From Bacteroidetes bacterium UKL13-3 (lineage in GTDB: Bacteria > Bacteroidota > Bacteroidia > UKL13-3): 64,000 nt of DNA. A model generated the notes under the pieces. The model saw only the letters and a list, made by a program, of their open reading frames with translations, was not told where the DNA came from and searched no databases. Of this stretch, positions 25,531 to 34,427 are shown one piece after another. Position 1 is the first letter of the stretch. Each line of letters opens with the position of its first letter. The DNA lies in contig CP012155.1 of the NCBI GenBank assembly GCA_001602415.1, positions 372,001 through 436,000 of the forward strand. Reading direction: 5' to 3'. A program made the position numbers and the translations under genes.

Positions 25531-26755
25531 CAAAACTATTTTAGCCACTTGCTATGCCGTAAATCCATTCAAAGGTTCTGAAGATGCGATGGGTTGGAAT
25601 GTTGTATATCAAATAGCACGATTCAATAATGTTATAGCAATAACAAGAGAAAATAATCGTGACGCTATTGAAAAATTTATGATAGAAAATCCAGATAAGG
25701 TATACAGTAATATTACTTATTTATATTTTGATTTACCTTATTGGATGCGCTTTTGGAAAAAAGGAAATTGGGGTTCAATGCTATATTTTATGCTTTGGCA
25801 AAGAGGAATAATCTCTTTTATCAAAAAACAAAATCTAACATTCGATATAACACATAACGTAAATTTTCATAACGATTGGACACCAAGCTATCTTTGGAAA
25901 TTAGAAAAGCCAATGGTTTGGGGACCAATTGGGCATCATCCAATAATTCCTGTACACTATTTAAAACCTTATTCGTTTAAATACTATTTAAAAGACAGAG
26001 CTACATGGTTAGTTAAAAAAGCATTTTGGAATTATTCGTTTTCTTTAAAAAAAACAGTTGCCAAAGCAGATCATATTTTTTGCATGAATAAAGGTGTAGA
26101 AAAAGTACTAAATTTATCAAAAAAATCATTCTCAATTCAACCATCGGTTGCAACAGATGATTTTTCTTCAAACGTCATTTATCAAAAAACAAATTTTCAC
26201 ATTATAAGTGTTGGTCGATTTGTTCCCTTAAAAGGATTTGATCTGACTTTACTATCATTTATAAAATTTTTAGAAAATCTATCGGATACTGAAAAACAAC
26301 ATTGCACATTAACGATTGTTGGAACTGGACCAGAAAAGGCTTTTTATAAAAAAATAATAGCAGAAAACAACGTTGAGTGTTACGTAGAAATCATTGAATG
26401 GATTGATCGTAAAAAGTTGATGACTCTATATAAAAAATCGTCTGTATTCTTATTTCCATCTCATGAAGGTGCTGGAATGGTGGTAGCCGAAGCCATGTCG
26501 TTTGGACTTCCAGTTATTTGCTTAAAAAATGAAGGCCCAGGAGAATTTATTGATTCAACTTGCGGTTTTGCCGTTTCACAAACGGATTACAACAACACCA
26601 TTTTAGAATTAGCAGAAGCATTAAGAATTTTACATTCCGACAAAGATTTATTACATAAAATGAGTATTAAAGCTAGAGTAAATTTTCAGAATAATTTTAC
26701 ATGGAATAGTCGTGGAGAAAATTTAAATACAATCTATAATAAACTATATTTATGA
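25523..26755 (+). CDS. glycosyltransferase family 4
   Basis: A 410-residue GT-B enzyme. The N-terminus carries AVNPFKGSEDAMGWNVVYQIA, and NFHNDWTPSYLWKLEKPMVWGPIGHH is the acceptor side. The C-domain has ISVGRFVPLKGFDLTLLSF and VFLFPSHEGAGMVVAEAMSFGLPVICL (E-x7-E). It overlaps the acyltransferase gene by 8 bases and the next glycosyltransferase by 4 (ATGA). Sugar donor and linkage cannot be read from sequence. Confidence 0.9.
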   Translation: MSNKTILATCYAVNPFKGSEDAMGWNVVYQIARFNNVIAITRENNRDAIEKFMIENPDKVYSNITYLYFDLPYWMRFWKKGNWGSMLYFMLWQRGIISFIKKQNLTFDITHNVNFHNDWTPSYLWKLEKPMVWGPIGHHPIIPVHYLKPYSFKYYLKDRATWLVKKAFWNYSFSLKKTVAKADHIFCMNKGVEKVLNLSKKSFSIQPSVATDDFSSNVIYQKTNFHIISVGRFVPLKGFDLTLLSFIKFLENLSDTEKQHCTLTIVGTGPEKAFYKKIIAENNVECYVEIIEWIDRKKLMTLYKKSSVFLFPSHEGAGMVVAEAMSFGLPVICLKNEGPGEFIDSTCGFAVSQTDYNNTILELAEALRILHSDKDLLHKMSIKARVNFQNNFTWNSRGENLNTIYNKLYL

Positions 26756-27822
26756 GGGTAGTAGCTGTACATTTATTAAATGATTTTAGCGGAAGTCCGA
26801 AAGTTTTGATGCAATTGCTCAACAGTTGTGCAAAAAAAAATATTGAAACTCACTTATACACCTGTGGTGGAAGAAATGGTTTTTTATCAGATATACCAAA
26901 AATTAACACCCATTTTTATTGGTATCGCTTTGCAAATAATACAGTAATTAGATTGCTTTTTTTTACTTCAAGTCAGCTTTTTCTATGCTTAAAATTACTT
27001 TTCTTTTTAAAAAAATCAGATGTATTGTATGTAAACACGGTTTTGCCTTTTGGTGCTGGAATCGTTGGATTAATTAGAGGATGTAAAGTAATTTATCACA
27101 TTCATGAAACTTCAATTAAGCCTAAAATATTAAAGTGCTTCTTATTTGGTGTTGTTAAAAAATCAGCTACAGAAGTTATTTATGTGTCGAATTTTTTAGC
27201 CAACCAGGAAAATATGAAAAATTCAAAAAATGTACTTTATAATGTTTTAGAAGAGGATTTTGTAAGACGAGCGCAGCAACATTTAAATAGAGATAAAAAT
27301 GCTAAAATTGTTTTGATGATTTGTTCATTAAAAGCCTACAAAGGAGTAAATGAATTTATAAAATTAGCTCAAATGAATTTGCACATTACATTTAAATTAG
27401 TGGTGAACGCAAATCAAAATGACATTGATGATTACTTTAAAAATCAAAAAAAATCAAAAAATTTAATTGTATATCCAACACAAAAAGATACCCATCCATT
27501 TTATCAAGATGCTAGTATTTTGGTCAATCTTTCAGATGTAAATTCATGGGTAGAAACTTTTGGTCTTACTATTTTGGAGGGAATGGCTTATGGTTTACCT
27601 GCAATTGTTCCTCCAGTTGGTGGAGTTGTAGAACTAATTGAAGACGGTGTAAACGGTTATTTAATTGACAGTAAAAAAGTAGAAATTATTTCAAAAAAAA
27701 TAAATGAACTCCTTACAAATTCTGCCTTGTATAAAAGTATGAGTAAATATTCCATTGAAAAAAGTAAGTTTTTTAGCCAAGATTATTTTGACAATGAAGC
27801 AACCCGAATTATTTACAAATAG
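26752..27822 (+). CDS. glycosyltransferase family 4
   Basis: A 356-residue GT-B enzyme. The N-terminus has HLLNDFSGSPKVLMQLL, and VIYHIHETSIKPKIL lies in the acceptor domain. The donor domain has MICSLKAYKGVNEFIKLA and ILVNLSDVNSWVETFGLTILEGMAYGLPAIVPPVGG with the E-x7-E pattern. It is somewhat shorter than its neighbours. The 4-base ATGA overlap with the upstream gene implies coupled translation. It is the last gene before the palindrome C break. Confidence 0.88.
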   Translation: MRVVAVHLLNDFSGSPKVLMQLLNSCAKKNIETHLYTCGGRNGFLSDIPKINTHFYWYRFANNTVIRLLFFTSSQLFLCLKLLFFLKKSDVLYVNTVLPFGAGIVGLIRGCKVIYHIHETSIKPKILKCFLFGVVKKSATEVIYVSNFLANQENMKNSKNVLYNVLEEDFVRRAQQHLNRDKNAKIVLMICSLKAYKGVNEFIKLAQMNLHITFKLVVNANQNDIDDYFKNQKKSKNLIVYPTQKDTHPFYQDASILVNLSDVNSWVETFGLTILEGMAYGLPAIVPPVGGVVELIEDGVNGYLIDSKKVEIISKKINELLTNSALYKSMSKYSIEKSKFFSQDYFDNEATRIIYK

Positions 27823-27830
27823 GACTAACA

Positions 27831-27845
27831 TTCCAAATTATGGAA
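27831..27845. promoter_or_regulatory. TTCC-N7-GGAA palindrome, site C
   Basis: TTCCAAATTATGGAA starts nine bases after a glycosyltransferase stop and 95 bases before the next one. Half-sites and spacing match sites A and B. Confidence 0.5.
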
Positions 27846-27939
27846 ATCCATTAAAGGTCATATTTCATAAAAACTTCAAAACTAAATTGTTAAATAAATA
27901 GTCTAATTTTTGTTATACTCAATTAAATATCTAAAAGTT

Positions 27940-29151
27940 ATGAATAAAAGTAAAATAGCCATAATTGGGACAGTAGGTTTACCAGCAAAATACGGTGGAT
28001 TTGAAACTCTTGCAGAACATTTAGTAACTCACTTGTATGACAAATACGATTTTACTGTGTACTGTTCAGGAAAAAAGTACAATAAGGAAGAAAAAATAGC
28101 AAGTTATAAAGGTGCGAAACTAATATATATTAATCTTAATGCCAATGGTGTTCAAAGTATTCCTTACGATACAATTTCAATTCTAAAAGCATTAAGAAAT
28201 AATGATGTTCTTTTAATTTTAGGTGTTGCTGGAGCATGGATTTTACCATTGATTCGCCTTTTTACCAATAAAAAAATAATTATCTCAATTGATGGTATTG
28301 AATGGAAAAGAGACAAATGGCCATTACTTGCTAAATTATATTTATGGTGGGCTGAAAAAATTGCCGTTAGGTTTTCTCATATTGATATTTCCGATAATGA
28401 AAGTATCCAAGATTACACCGCTTTGCGATACCAAACCTTAAGCCGTGTAATTGAATATGGCGCCAACCATACTTTAGAAGTTAAACCTACTCAGGAAGAT
28501 TATATAAAATATCCCTTTTTGTCTCAACAATATGCAATAAAAGTATGCAGAATTGAACCTGAAAACAATGTACATCTTGTTTTGGAAGCATTTAAAGAAA
28601 TGCCTCATAAACCACTTGTTATAGTAGGAAATTGGGGAAATAGTTCTTATGGAATGGCATTAAAAGCAACATTCGGTTCTATTTCAAACATTCATCTTTA
28701 TAATCCTATTTACAATCAAAGAGAAATTGACCTGCTAAGAGGAAATGCTGCATTATATATCCACGGTCATTCTGCTGGAGGAACAAACCCATCCTTGGTT
28801 GAGGCAATGTATCTTGGACTTCCAATTATTTCATTTAACGTTTCCTATAATAAAACAACTACTGAAAATAAAGCCATCTATTTTTCATCAACGGCAGAGT
28901 TAATTACACGCTTAACAACAACATCAGAAAACGAATTATGTGCTCTGCGAAACGAAATGAAATCAATATCATTAAGACGATATAGTTGGGAAGTAATTTC
29001 AAATCAATATGCGCTACTAATAAAAGAAGCATTGCATAAAAACAAGAAAAATAGCATTTATAGTGATATTCAAAAACTTGATAACCACATTCTAGAAAGA
29101 TACCAATTGGCTCATTTAAACAACTCTGAATTGTTTTACAATAAAAGATAA
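27940..29151 (+). CDS. glycosyltransferase, DUF1972/family 4 (rhamnosyltransferase-like)
   Basis: A 403-residue enzyme starting at MNKSKIAIIGTVGLPAKYG. The frame opens ten codons earlier at 27910 with a non-ATG, less likely start. The GFETLAEHL start marks the DUF1972 N-domain found in Cps2T/WchF-type rhamnosyltransferases. IDGIEWKRDKWP and the C-domain motifs SAGGTNPSLVEAMYLGLPII complete the pattern. In characterised relatives it adds the second sugar of the repeat unit. It stands directly before the WecA/TagO-like transferase gene, which fits that order. Confidence 0.88.
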   Translation: MNKSKIAIIGTVGLPAKYGGFETLAEHLVTHLYDKYDFTVYCSGKKYNKEEKIASYKGAKLIYINLNANGVQSIPYDTISILKALRNNDVLLILGVAGAWILPLIRLFTNKKIIISIDGIEWKRDKWPLLAKLYLWWAEKIAVRFSHIDISDNESIQDYTALRYQTLSRVIEYGANHTLEVKPTQEDYIKYPFLSQQYAIKVCRIEPENNVHLVLEAFKEMPHKPLVIVGNWGNSSYGMALKATFGSISNIHLYNPIYNQREIDLLRGNAALYIHGHSAGGTNPSLVEAMYLGLPIISFNVSYNKTTTENKAIYFSSTAELITRLTTTSENELCALRNEMKSISLRRYSWEVISNQYALLIKEALHKNKKNSIYSDIQKLDNHILERYQLAHLNNSELFYNKR

Positions 29152-29156
29152 TTATT

Positions 29157-30236
29157 ATGAATACTATTATAGAATTTACATTAATTGGAACACTATCGCT
29201 TATCTTAACGCTCATTTTTATTCCAATTATAAAAAAAATAGCTGTACAAACTAATTTGGTAGACAAGCCAAATTATAGAAAAGTTCATGCAACACCAGTT
29301 CCTTTAGTTGGGGGAATTTCAATTGCCATAACAACATTTATAGTGTTGTTTGTTTCTGGAAATAAACTAACAATTATAAAAGAATATCTGCCTATACTAT
29401 CATCTGGGTTAACGCTTCTCATAGTTGGTGCTATTGATGACAAAACAGATATAAGTGCTAAATACAAATTAATTATTCAATTACTTTTATCTTTTTTTAT
29501 TGCCTTCTCTGGAATTAGAATCATATCACTTTATGGGCTATTTGGAATTTATGAAATTAATACTTGGATGCAATATGCTCTAACAATTTTAGTAATTACT
29601 GGTGTTGTCAATGCCTTTAATTTAATAGATGGCGTTGATGGTTTAGTTGGCGGCTTATCTCTTTTAGGGTTTACCATGTTTTTGATAGCTTCTACTTTTT
29701 ATAATAATTATTTTTTAGGAAAAATAAGTGTGATCTTTATAGGAGCCATTATCGGATTTTTAAAATTTAATTTATCTAAGAAAAAAATTTTTATGGGTGA
29801 TGCGGGTTCTCTTTTCATAGGATTTATTTTGGTAACTTTAGGGATAAAATTTATGGAAGATCAGCGTGTTAATAATGATTACGGCTATACTTATGGTTTT
29901 TTAATTCTTGTTGCCTTTTTTTCAATTCCAGTATTAGATTCTATGCGTGTATATATTGGAAGAATGAAAGAAGGAAACTCACCTTTTAAAGCAGATAAGT
30001 CGCATTTGCACCATTTACTCCTAATGGCCGGCTTAACGCATAAAAAAACTACTGTTTTTGTAGTAATATTTTGTATGATTCTATTTCTTATGGGATTAGG
30101 GCTAATTTCGTATATTTCCACAACACTTATTATTGTAGCCTACTTAACCCTTTTTGGGATTATTACAAAATTGCTTTTGATGATTTGTAGCTTACACAAG
30201 TGGCGTGATACCATTAAGCTATTAGAGCAAAAATAA
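29157..30236 (+). CDS. undecaprenyl-phosphate GlcNAc-1-phosphate transferase family (WecA/TagO-like)
   Basis: A 359-residue membrane protein with about 11 helices. It has the family's cytoplasmic motifs DDKTDISAKYKLIIQ, NAFNLIDGVDGLVGG, FMGDAGSLFIGF and DKSHLHHLLLMAGLTHKKT. These enzymes attach a sugar-1-phosphate (usually GlcNAc) to undecaprenyl phosphate and so start repeat-unit assembly on the inner membrane. No other initiating transferase is visible in the locus, so it probably starts this polysaccharide. It closes the locus; a decayed region follows. Confidence 0.93.
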   Translation: MNTIIEFTLIGTLSLILTLIFIPIIKKIAVQTNLVDKPNYRKVHATPVPLVGGISIAITTFIVLFVSGNKLTIIKEYLPILSSGLTLLIVGAIDDKTDISAKYKLIIQLLLSFFIAFSGIRIISLYGLFGIYEINTWMQYALTILVITGVVNAFNLIDGVDGLVGGLSLLGFTMFLIASTFYNNYFLGKISVIFIGAIIGFLKFNLSKKKIFMGDAGSLFIGFILVTLGIKFMEDQRVNNDYGYTYGFLILVAFFSIPVLDSMRVYIGRMKEGNSPFKADKSHLHHLLLMAGLTHKKTTVFVVIFCMILFLMGLGLISYISTTLIIVAYLTLFGIITKLLLMICSLHKWRDTIKLLEQK

Positions 30237-30459
30237 TATCATGTTTAACGGGTTGCAACCTTGATTTAGTTGCTGATTGCGCAGCCTTAAACTGTCAACA
30301 CATCACAAAATTTGATGCGAAGTGGAATGTTCAAATAACCACTGCCCCCGTTTTTCTACACCCCCCATTAGACGATAGCTCTTCTTTTTCGATAGACGTT
30401 GTTAGTGTTATTTTTTGTTGTAAAATTATAACTATTATACAAGGTTAAACTACTTGGTT

Positions 30460-30528
30460 ATGAATGAATACTTAACACTCTCAGAAGCCTCTGTACTCAT
30501 AGGCAAAAGCAAAGAAACAAGTTGCTGA
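30460..30528 (+). pseudogene. N-terminal scrap of a helix-turn-helix (excisionase-like) protein
   Basis: A 22-codon frame reads MNEYLTLSEASVLIGKSKE then TSC and stop. It matches the first helices of small MerR/Xis-type HTH proteins (TLSEAS..IGKSKET..RW). The frame breaks exactly where the recognition helix should continue. The surrounding 30237-30633 shows no other gene. Confidence 0.45.
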
Positions 30529-30633
30529 TACAGTTCAATAAATGGTCGTCTGAAATGAAGTTTACATATTCATTTTTAATTCAATTTTGCTTAATTTTGA
30601 ACTTACACTTAGTCCCGAACAAGTTATGTGTAA

Positions 30634-31008
30634 ATTCACATTGAAAATCTTCCCTTTAAAGGAGTTTTCAGTTTTTATGAGGGGTATTATTATTTCCGTA
30701 ATTTAGAGAACCGCATTATTTTCGGGGGTGGGCGAAACCTTGATTTTGAAACCGAACAAACAACAGACTTTGCTTCCAATTCTAAAATCATTCAGCAGTT
30801 AGAATTTTATTTAGCCGAAATGATTGCACCTCAGCAACAATACACCATTGAATACCAATGGCAGGGCATTATGACCTTCGGTAAAAATAAATTACCTATT
30901 GTACAAAAAATTTCAGAAAGGCAATTGATAGGTGCTCGGCTTAATGGAATGGGTATTGCAATGGGTAGCAAAGTAGCTGATGACCTCAGTAAATTGATGA
31001 TTGAATAA
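30634..31008 (+). pseudogene. C-terminal fragment of a DAO-family FAD-dependent oxidoreductase
   Basis: The frame is readable from just after a TAA at 30631-30633 to the TAA at 31006-31008 (124 codons) without a proper start. It contains GVFSFYEGYYYFRNLENRI, FGGGRNLDFETEQTTDF and YQWQGIMTFGKNKLPIVQK, then ARLNGMGIAMGSKVADDL. These are typical of the last third of glycine-oxidase/gamma-glutamylputrescine-oxidase-like proteins. The FAD-binding N-terminus is missing, so it cannot be functional alone. The truncation is probably linked to the rearrangement that brought the polysaccharide locus next to the permease. Confidence 0.75.
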
Positions 31009-31067
31009 TTCACATTTCTTTTTTCGAAAAATATTTATCTTACCAACCATAACTAACAAGAAATAAC

Positions 31068-32570
31068 ATGAGTTTATTCCGCAAAAAATCATTGCACGAA
31101 ATGCTGGCCATTTCGCACCTTACGGAAAAAGGAGGACTGAAAAGAACATTGGGTGCAGGTAATCTTATTGCACTTGGAATTGGTGCTATTATTGGTGCCG
31201 GACTTTTTGTACGTACTGCTGCAGCGGCTGGACAAGCCGCAGGGCCCGGAGTTACCATGTCGTTTGTAATTGCAGCTATTGGTTGTGCATTTGCTGGTTT
31301 ATGTTATGCCGAATTTGCCGCCATGATTCCGATTGCCGGAAGTGCTTATGCTTATAGTTATGTAACCATGGGTGAAATTGTAGCCTGGATTATTGGTTGG
31401 GCATTGGTAATGGAATATGCACTAGGAGCTGCTACTGTAAGTATTGCTTGGAGCGAATATTTGAATAAGCTACTCGATGGGGCCATACCTTATGAATGGT
31501 GTCATTCTCCATTTGAAAGTTTTACCGACTCGTTAGGAGTGTTTCATCAGGGTTATATTAATGCTCCTGCGTTGGTTATTTTATTACTCTTAACATTACT
31601 TTTAATTCGTGGAACGCAGGAGTCTGCCATGGTGAATATGATTATTGTGTTTGTAAAAGTAGCTATTGTTATTTTATTCATCGTTTTGGGATGGCAATAC
31701 ATCAAACCCGAAAACCATACTCCGTATTTAATTCCCGAAGGAACTACCCCTGTTGTTGATAGTGCAGGAAAAGTAATTGCCGATTACACAGGTTGGAACA
31801 AACACGGTTGGGGAGGAGTGCTTGGAGGAGCAGCTATTGTGTTTTTTGCATTTATTGGATTCGATGCCGTGAGTACTGCTGCACAAGAAGCTAAAAACCC
31901 TAAACGTGATATGCCTATCGGTATTTTGGGTTCATTGGTGGTGTGTACTATACTTTACATTTTGTTTGGACATGTTTTAACGGGTGTAGCCAATTGGAAA
32001 GAGTTTGTTGATCCTGAAAAAGGACGAGAAGCTTCTGTAGCGTATGCTATTTCAACCTATATGACCAATTATAGTTGGTTGGCAACAGCTGTAACTGTTG
32101 CCATTTTAGCGGGCTTTAGTTCGGTTATTTTGGTGATGCTTATGGGACAAAGTCGAATTTTTTACACCATGAGTAATGATGGGTTAATCCCAAAATCATT
32201 TGGAGAATTACATCCTAAATACAATACTCCATATAAAGCCAACTGGATTTTATTTGTGTTTGTGGGATTATTTTCTGCTTTTGTGCCTGGCCACGTAGCG
32301 GGTGATTTAACCAGTTTTGGAACCTTGTTTGCGTTTGTGCTGGTAAGTGCAGGCGTTTGGATTTTGCGCGTAAAATCTCCAGATATTGAACGTCCTTTCA
32401 AAACACCATTGGCGCCAATTGTTTCCGTATTGGGAGCAGCCATTTGTACGCTTATGATTTTTGGATTGGACGCACAAACCTTAACCGTTGCTTTTGCTTG
32501 GATGGGCGTGGGGATTATTATATACTTTGCCTACGGAAGAAAGAGAAGTACGTTGCATAAGAAAAGTTAG
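31068..32570 (+). CDS. APC-family cationic/neutral amino acid permease
   Basis: A 500-residue membrane protein with about 12 helices. The APC signature TLGAGNLIALGIGAIIGAG spans the first helix, followed by the family's second-helix region (GPGVTMSFVIAAIGCAFAGLCYAEFAAMIP in two parts) and FFAFIGFDAVSTAAQEAKNP near residue 265. It resembles the CAT-type branch (YfnA-like). Role: proton-coupled uptake of an amino acid at the inner membrane. It is preserved in a region of decayed genes and has no operon partner. Confidence 0.9.
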   Translation: MSLFRKKSLHEMLAISHLTEKGGLKRTLGAGNLIALGIGAIIGAGLFVRTAAAAGQAAGPGVTMSFVIAAIGCAFAGLCYAEFAAMIPIAGSAYAYSYVTMGEIVAWIIGWALVMEYALGAATVSIAWSEYLNKLLDGAIPYEWCHSPFESFTDSLGVFHQGYINAPALVILLLLTLLLIRGTQESAMVNMIIVFVKVAIVILFIVLGWQYIKPENHTPYLIPEGTTPVVDSAGKVIADYTGWNKHGWGGVLGGAAIVFFAFIGFDAVSTAAQEAKNPKRDMPIGILGSLVVCTILYILFGHVLTGVANWKEFVDPEKGREASVAYAISTYMTNYSWLATAVTVAILAGFSSVILVMLMGQSRIFYTMSNDGLIPKSFGELHPKYNTPYKANWILFVFVGLFSAFVPGHVAGDLTSFGTLFAFVLVSAGVWILRVKSPDIERPFKTPLAPIVSVLGAAICTLMIFGLDAQTLTVAFAWMGVGIIIYFAYGRKRSTLHKKS

Positions 32571-32606
32571 TCATACAAATTGACATTTATATTCACATCA
32601 CTATTT

Positions 32607-32714
32607 ATGGATTTGATAGAAAGAGGTTTTGATATGTTGAAGCACGCTAAAACTCTTGAAGAGATTAAAGAAATACCTTTCAAGCCGGGCATTTCGAAAA
32701 AAAAGAGCGTGTGA
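32607..32714 (+). CDS. 35-residue ORF, possibly frame-shifted
   Basis: MDLIERGFDMLKHAKTLEE continues with IKEIPFKPG and then a run of eight As (32697-32704), after which the frame ends at TGA. A one-base slip in the A-run would give KERVKNFV and then TAA, a similar length. It has a helical, charged composition and no recognised family. It may be a real small protein or a fragment. Confidence 0.25.
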   Translation: MDLIERGFDMLKHAKTLEEIKEIPFKPGISKKKSV

Positions 32715-32788
32715 AGAATTTTGTGTAAATGGTAGATGTTAGATTAGGCATCTGTTTTCAAAAGTAATTAAAAATTGATTTACAATTA

Positions 32789-32876
32789 GCCCCCAGTTTC
32801 TTAATCTGATTAGTCCACTTTCTTTCAATAATGTTAATCGCTAGATATATAGCGTGAACTGGGCTCTTTTTTTTGT
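32789..32876 (+). terminator. long terminator-like foldback
   Basis: AGCCCCCAGTTTC (32789-32801) pairs with GAACTGGGCT (32858-32867) with one bulge, and eight Ts follow. An inner hairpin CGCTA/TAGCG (32841-32856) lies in the loop. It could end a small structured RNA starting near 32780 rather than a coding transcript. Confidence 0.35.
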
Positions 32877-32941
32877 TGTCATAATATTGTTTATTTACAC
32901 CAATAATATAATAAACTTTAACAGATGCTACCTTAGGTTTA

Positions 32942-33072
32942 GTTCAACAGGTTGTTGTCGCAAGTGGGGCTTTCCCTATACTTTTTAACTTTGCCGCAGG
33001 TCGGTAGCTTTACTTCGCTATGAGTACATACCGAATCGCTCCCCACCTGCGGCAACAATCGGGACGTTAGCA
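32942..33072. repeat. attC-like imperfect palindrome
   Basis: This 131-bp foldback is GC-rich for this genome. Its ends read GTTCAAC (32942-32948, fits RYYYAAC) and GTTAGCA (33066-33072, near GTTRRRY). Outer arms TTGTTGTCGCAAGTGGGG (32952-32969) and the complement at 33041-33058 match 16 of 18. An inner TTGCCGCAGGT (about 32991-33001) pairs perfectly with ACCTGCGGCAA (33045-33055), and TCGGTA/TACCGA (33001-33034) sits inside. Size and layout resemble an integron attC site; no integrase is visible. Confidence 0.4.
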
Positions 33073-33179
33073 GATATAGCATGGACAATTTCCATAACCA
33101 GTAACAGGTTAAATCAAGTCAATTTTGACTAGCCTTAAATTTATAAGTAATGACTTTCAATTTAACAGACTAAAATGAA

Positions 33180-33413
33180 TTAAATCGGCTCGCCATCAGT
33201 TTCAAGTCGAATTGGGCTATCAATATCAAGCAAAAAAGCAATTTTTACCCCTAATGCAAAAGCAATTTTCTGAAGAGTATAGAAAGTGCAATTTCATGCC
33301 TTACGTTCATAACTACTGTATGTTGATTGAGATACCCCTATTATCTCGGCAACTTGGATTTGCTTAAGACCTTTTAGTTATCTTATAATCCTAATTCGTT
33401 TTGCTAATTCCAT
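33180..33413 (-). pseudogene. XRE-family helix-turn-helix regulator with two in-frame stops
   Basis: From the ATG at 33413 the minus strand reads 77 codons to TAA, with stops at codons 12 (TAA) and 40 (TGA). Between them is a clear XRE HTH: LKGLKQIQVAEIIGVSQSTYS then SYERK, followed by CTFYTLQKIAFALGVKIAF and a tail. The rest of the frame is intact, so the inactivation is recent compared with the other scraps nearby. It may have been the antitoxin or control gene of a lost element. Confidence 0.75.
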
Positions 33414-33505
33414 ATTGGTTAAACGCTATATAATACAAACTTAACACATTTTTAAGTAATGTAACTTCTTACTTTATTTGCAACTAACCACTTAAAAATA
33501 AAGTC

Positions 33506-33604
33506 ATGAAGACCTCTAAAATTTTTTACACATTATTTGTATCTATCTCTATTGCGTTTACTGCTTTAACTCCAGGTCTTAAATTCACACCAATAGGAGG
33601 TTAA
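33506..33604 (+). CDS. 32-residue putative exported or leader peptide, coupled to the next gene
   Basis: The ATG at 33506 encodes MKTSKIFYTLFVSISIAF then TALTPGLKFTPIGG. It has a basic start, a hydrophobic core and a short Gly/Pro tail, like a signal peptide with almost no mature part. Its final codons GGA-GGT form an AGGAGG ribosome-binding site whose ideal distance serves the ATG at 33607, two bases after its stop. That arrangement couples its translation to the outer-membrane gene. It could be a small secreted peptide or a leader controlling the downstream gene. Confidence 0.5.
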   Translation: MKTSKIFYTLFVSISIAFTALTPGLKFTPIGG

Positions 33605-33606
33605 AA

Positions 33607-34317
33607 ATGAAATTCGTAAATTTTTTAATGATGGGATTACTACTAATCCCATCATTTTTATTTAGTCAAGAAGTAATTTCAGAAAAGGATTTTGGAATAT
33701 ACTTTACTCCTAGTTTAGGAGGTACATATGCAAATTATAAAAATCTAAATACTGAACTTCAAAAAAATGGATACAGTAGCTTTAACAATCTTCATTACGG
33801 TGTTGGCTTAGATTTAAGTATTGACTATAAAAACTTAACGGGATTTTTTCATATTTTTAGTTCTTTAGGTCAAACCAAAAAAAATAAATTTGGGTATAAT
33901 AATTCCACTGACATCCTAAGTACGGAACTTGGGTTAGAGTATCGATTCAATTTAGATCTGAAAAAATCAGTTAAAATTTCTTTGTTTGCTTCACGTGGAA
34001 GTATGCTCTCAACTTTTCAAATTGAAAAACCTATTCATGCACCCGACTTTTCAAGTGCTTTAAACGCTGGGGGAAACATAACTTCTTTAGATAATATCTC
34101 TAACTTTTGGGCAGGAGGCTTAGGACTGTATTGGTTGAGACGAGAAAATTTAAGATATAATCTAAAAATGGGATATAGACGGAATGAAGATGTAGAATGG
34201 ATTCCTTATACAAGTGAATTTGCTTTACCAAATTCACCAAAGGACAATTTAAGCGGAATATTTTTAAGTATTGGAATTGATATTAACATTAATGTGTTTA
34301 GGCGTAAAAACCTTTGA
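33607..34317 (+). CDS. predicted outer-membrane beta-barrel protein
   Basis: A 236-residue protein. A signal peptide (about 1-20, MGLLLIPSFLFSQ) is followed by repeated amphipathic strands with aromatic ends (FGIYFTPSLGGTYANY, GVGLDLSIDYKNLTGFFHIF, LGLEYRFNLDL, KISLFASRGS, YNLKMGYRRN, FLSIGIDININVF). This is the pattern of 8-12-stranded porin-like proteins. The strong AGGAGG site six bases upstream is unusual for Bacteroidota, where leaders seldom carry one. No family name is assigned. Confidence 0.65.
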   Translation: MKFVNFLMMGLLLIPSFLFSQEVISEKDFGIYFTPSLGGTYANYKNLNTELQKNGYSSFNNLHYGVGLDLSIDYKNLTGFFHIFSSLGQTKKNKFGYNNSTDILSTELGLEYRFNLDLKKSVKISLFASRGSMLSTFQIEKPIHAPDFSSALNAGGNITSLDNISNFWAGGLGLYWLRRENLRYNLKMGYRRNEDVEWIPYTSEFALPNSPKDNLSGIFLSIGIDININVFRRKNL

Positions 34318-34427
34318 GTTTTGAGCTAAGTTTTATTATAAATATTTGCTTTAACTTTTAACACTGTCCTCCCATGACTTTTGAAAAGGGGTATGACTTT
34401 CTGCTTAATTTCATGAGACCTTTAGTC

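Noticed and set aside
8104-31000. Duplicate of the tRNA-Asp 3' end as island attachment site
   Set aside because: I looked for the T-arm sequence GGGTTCGAGTCCC again in the window and saw no second copy.
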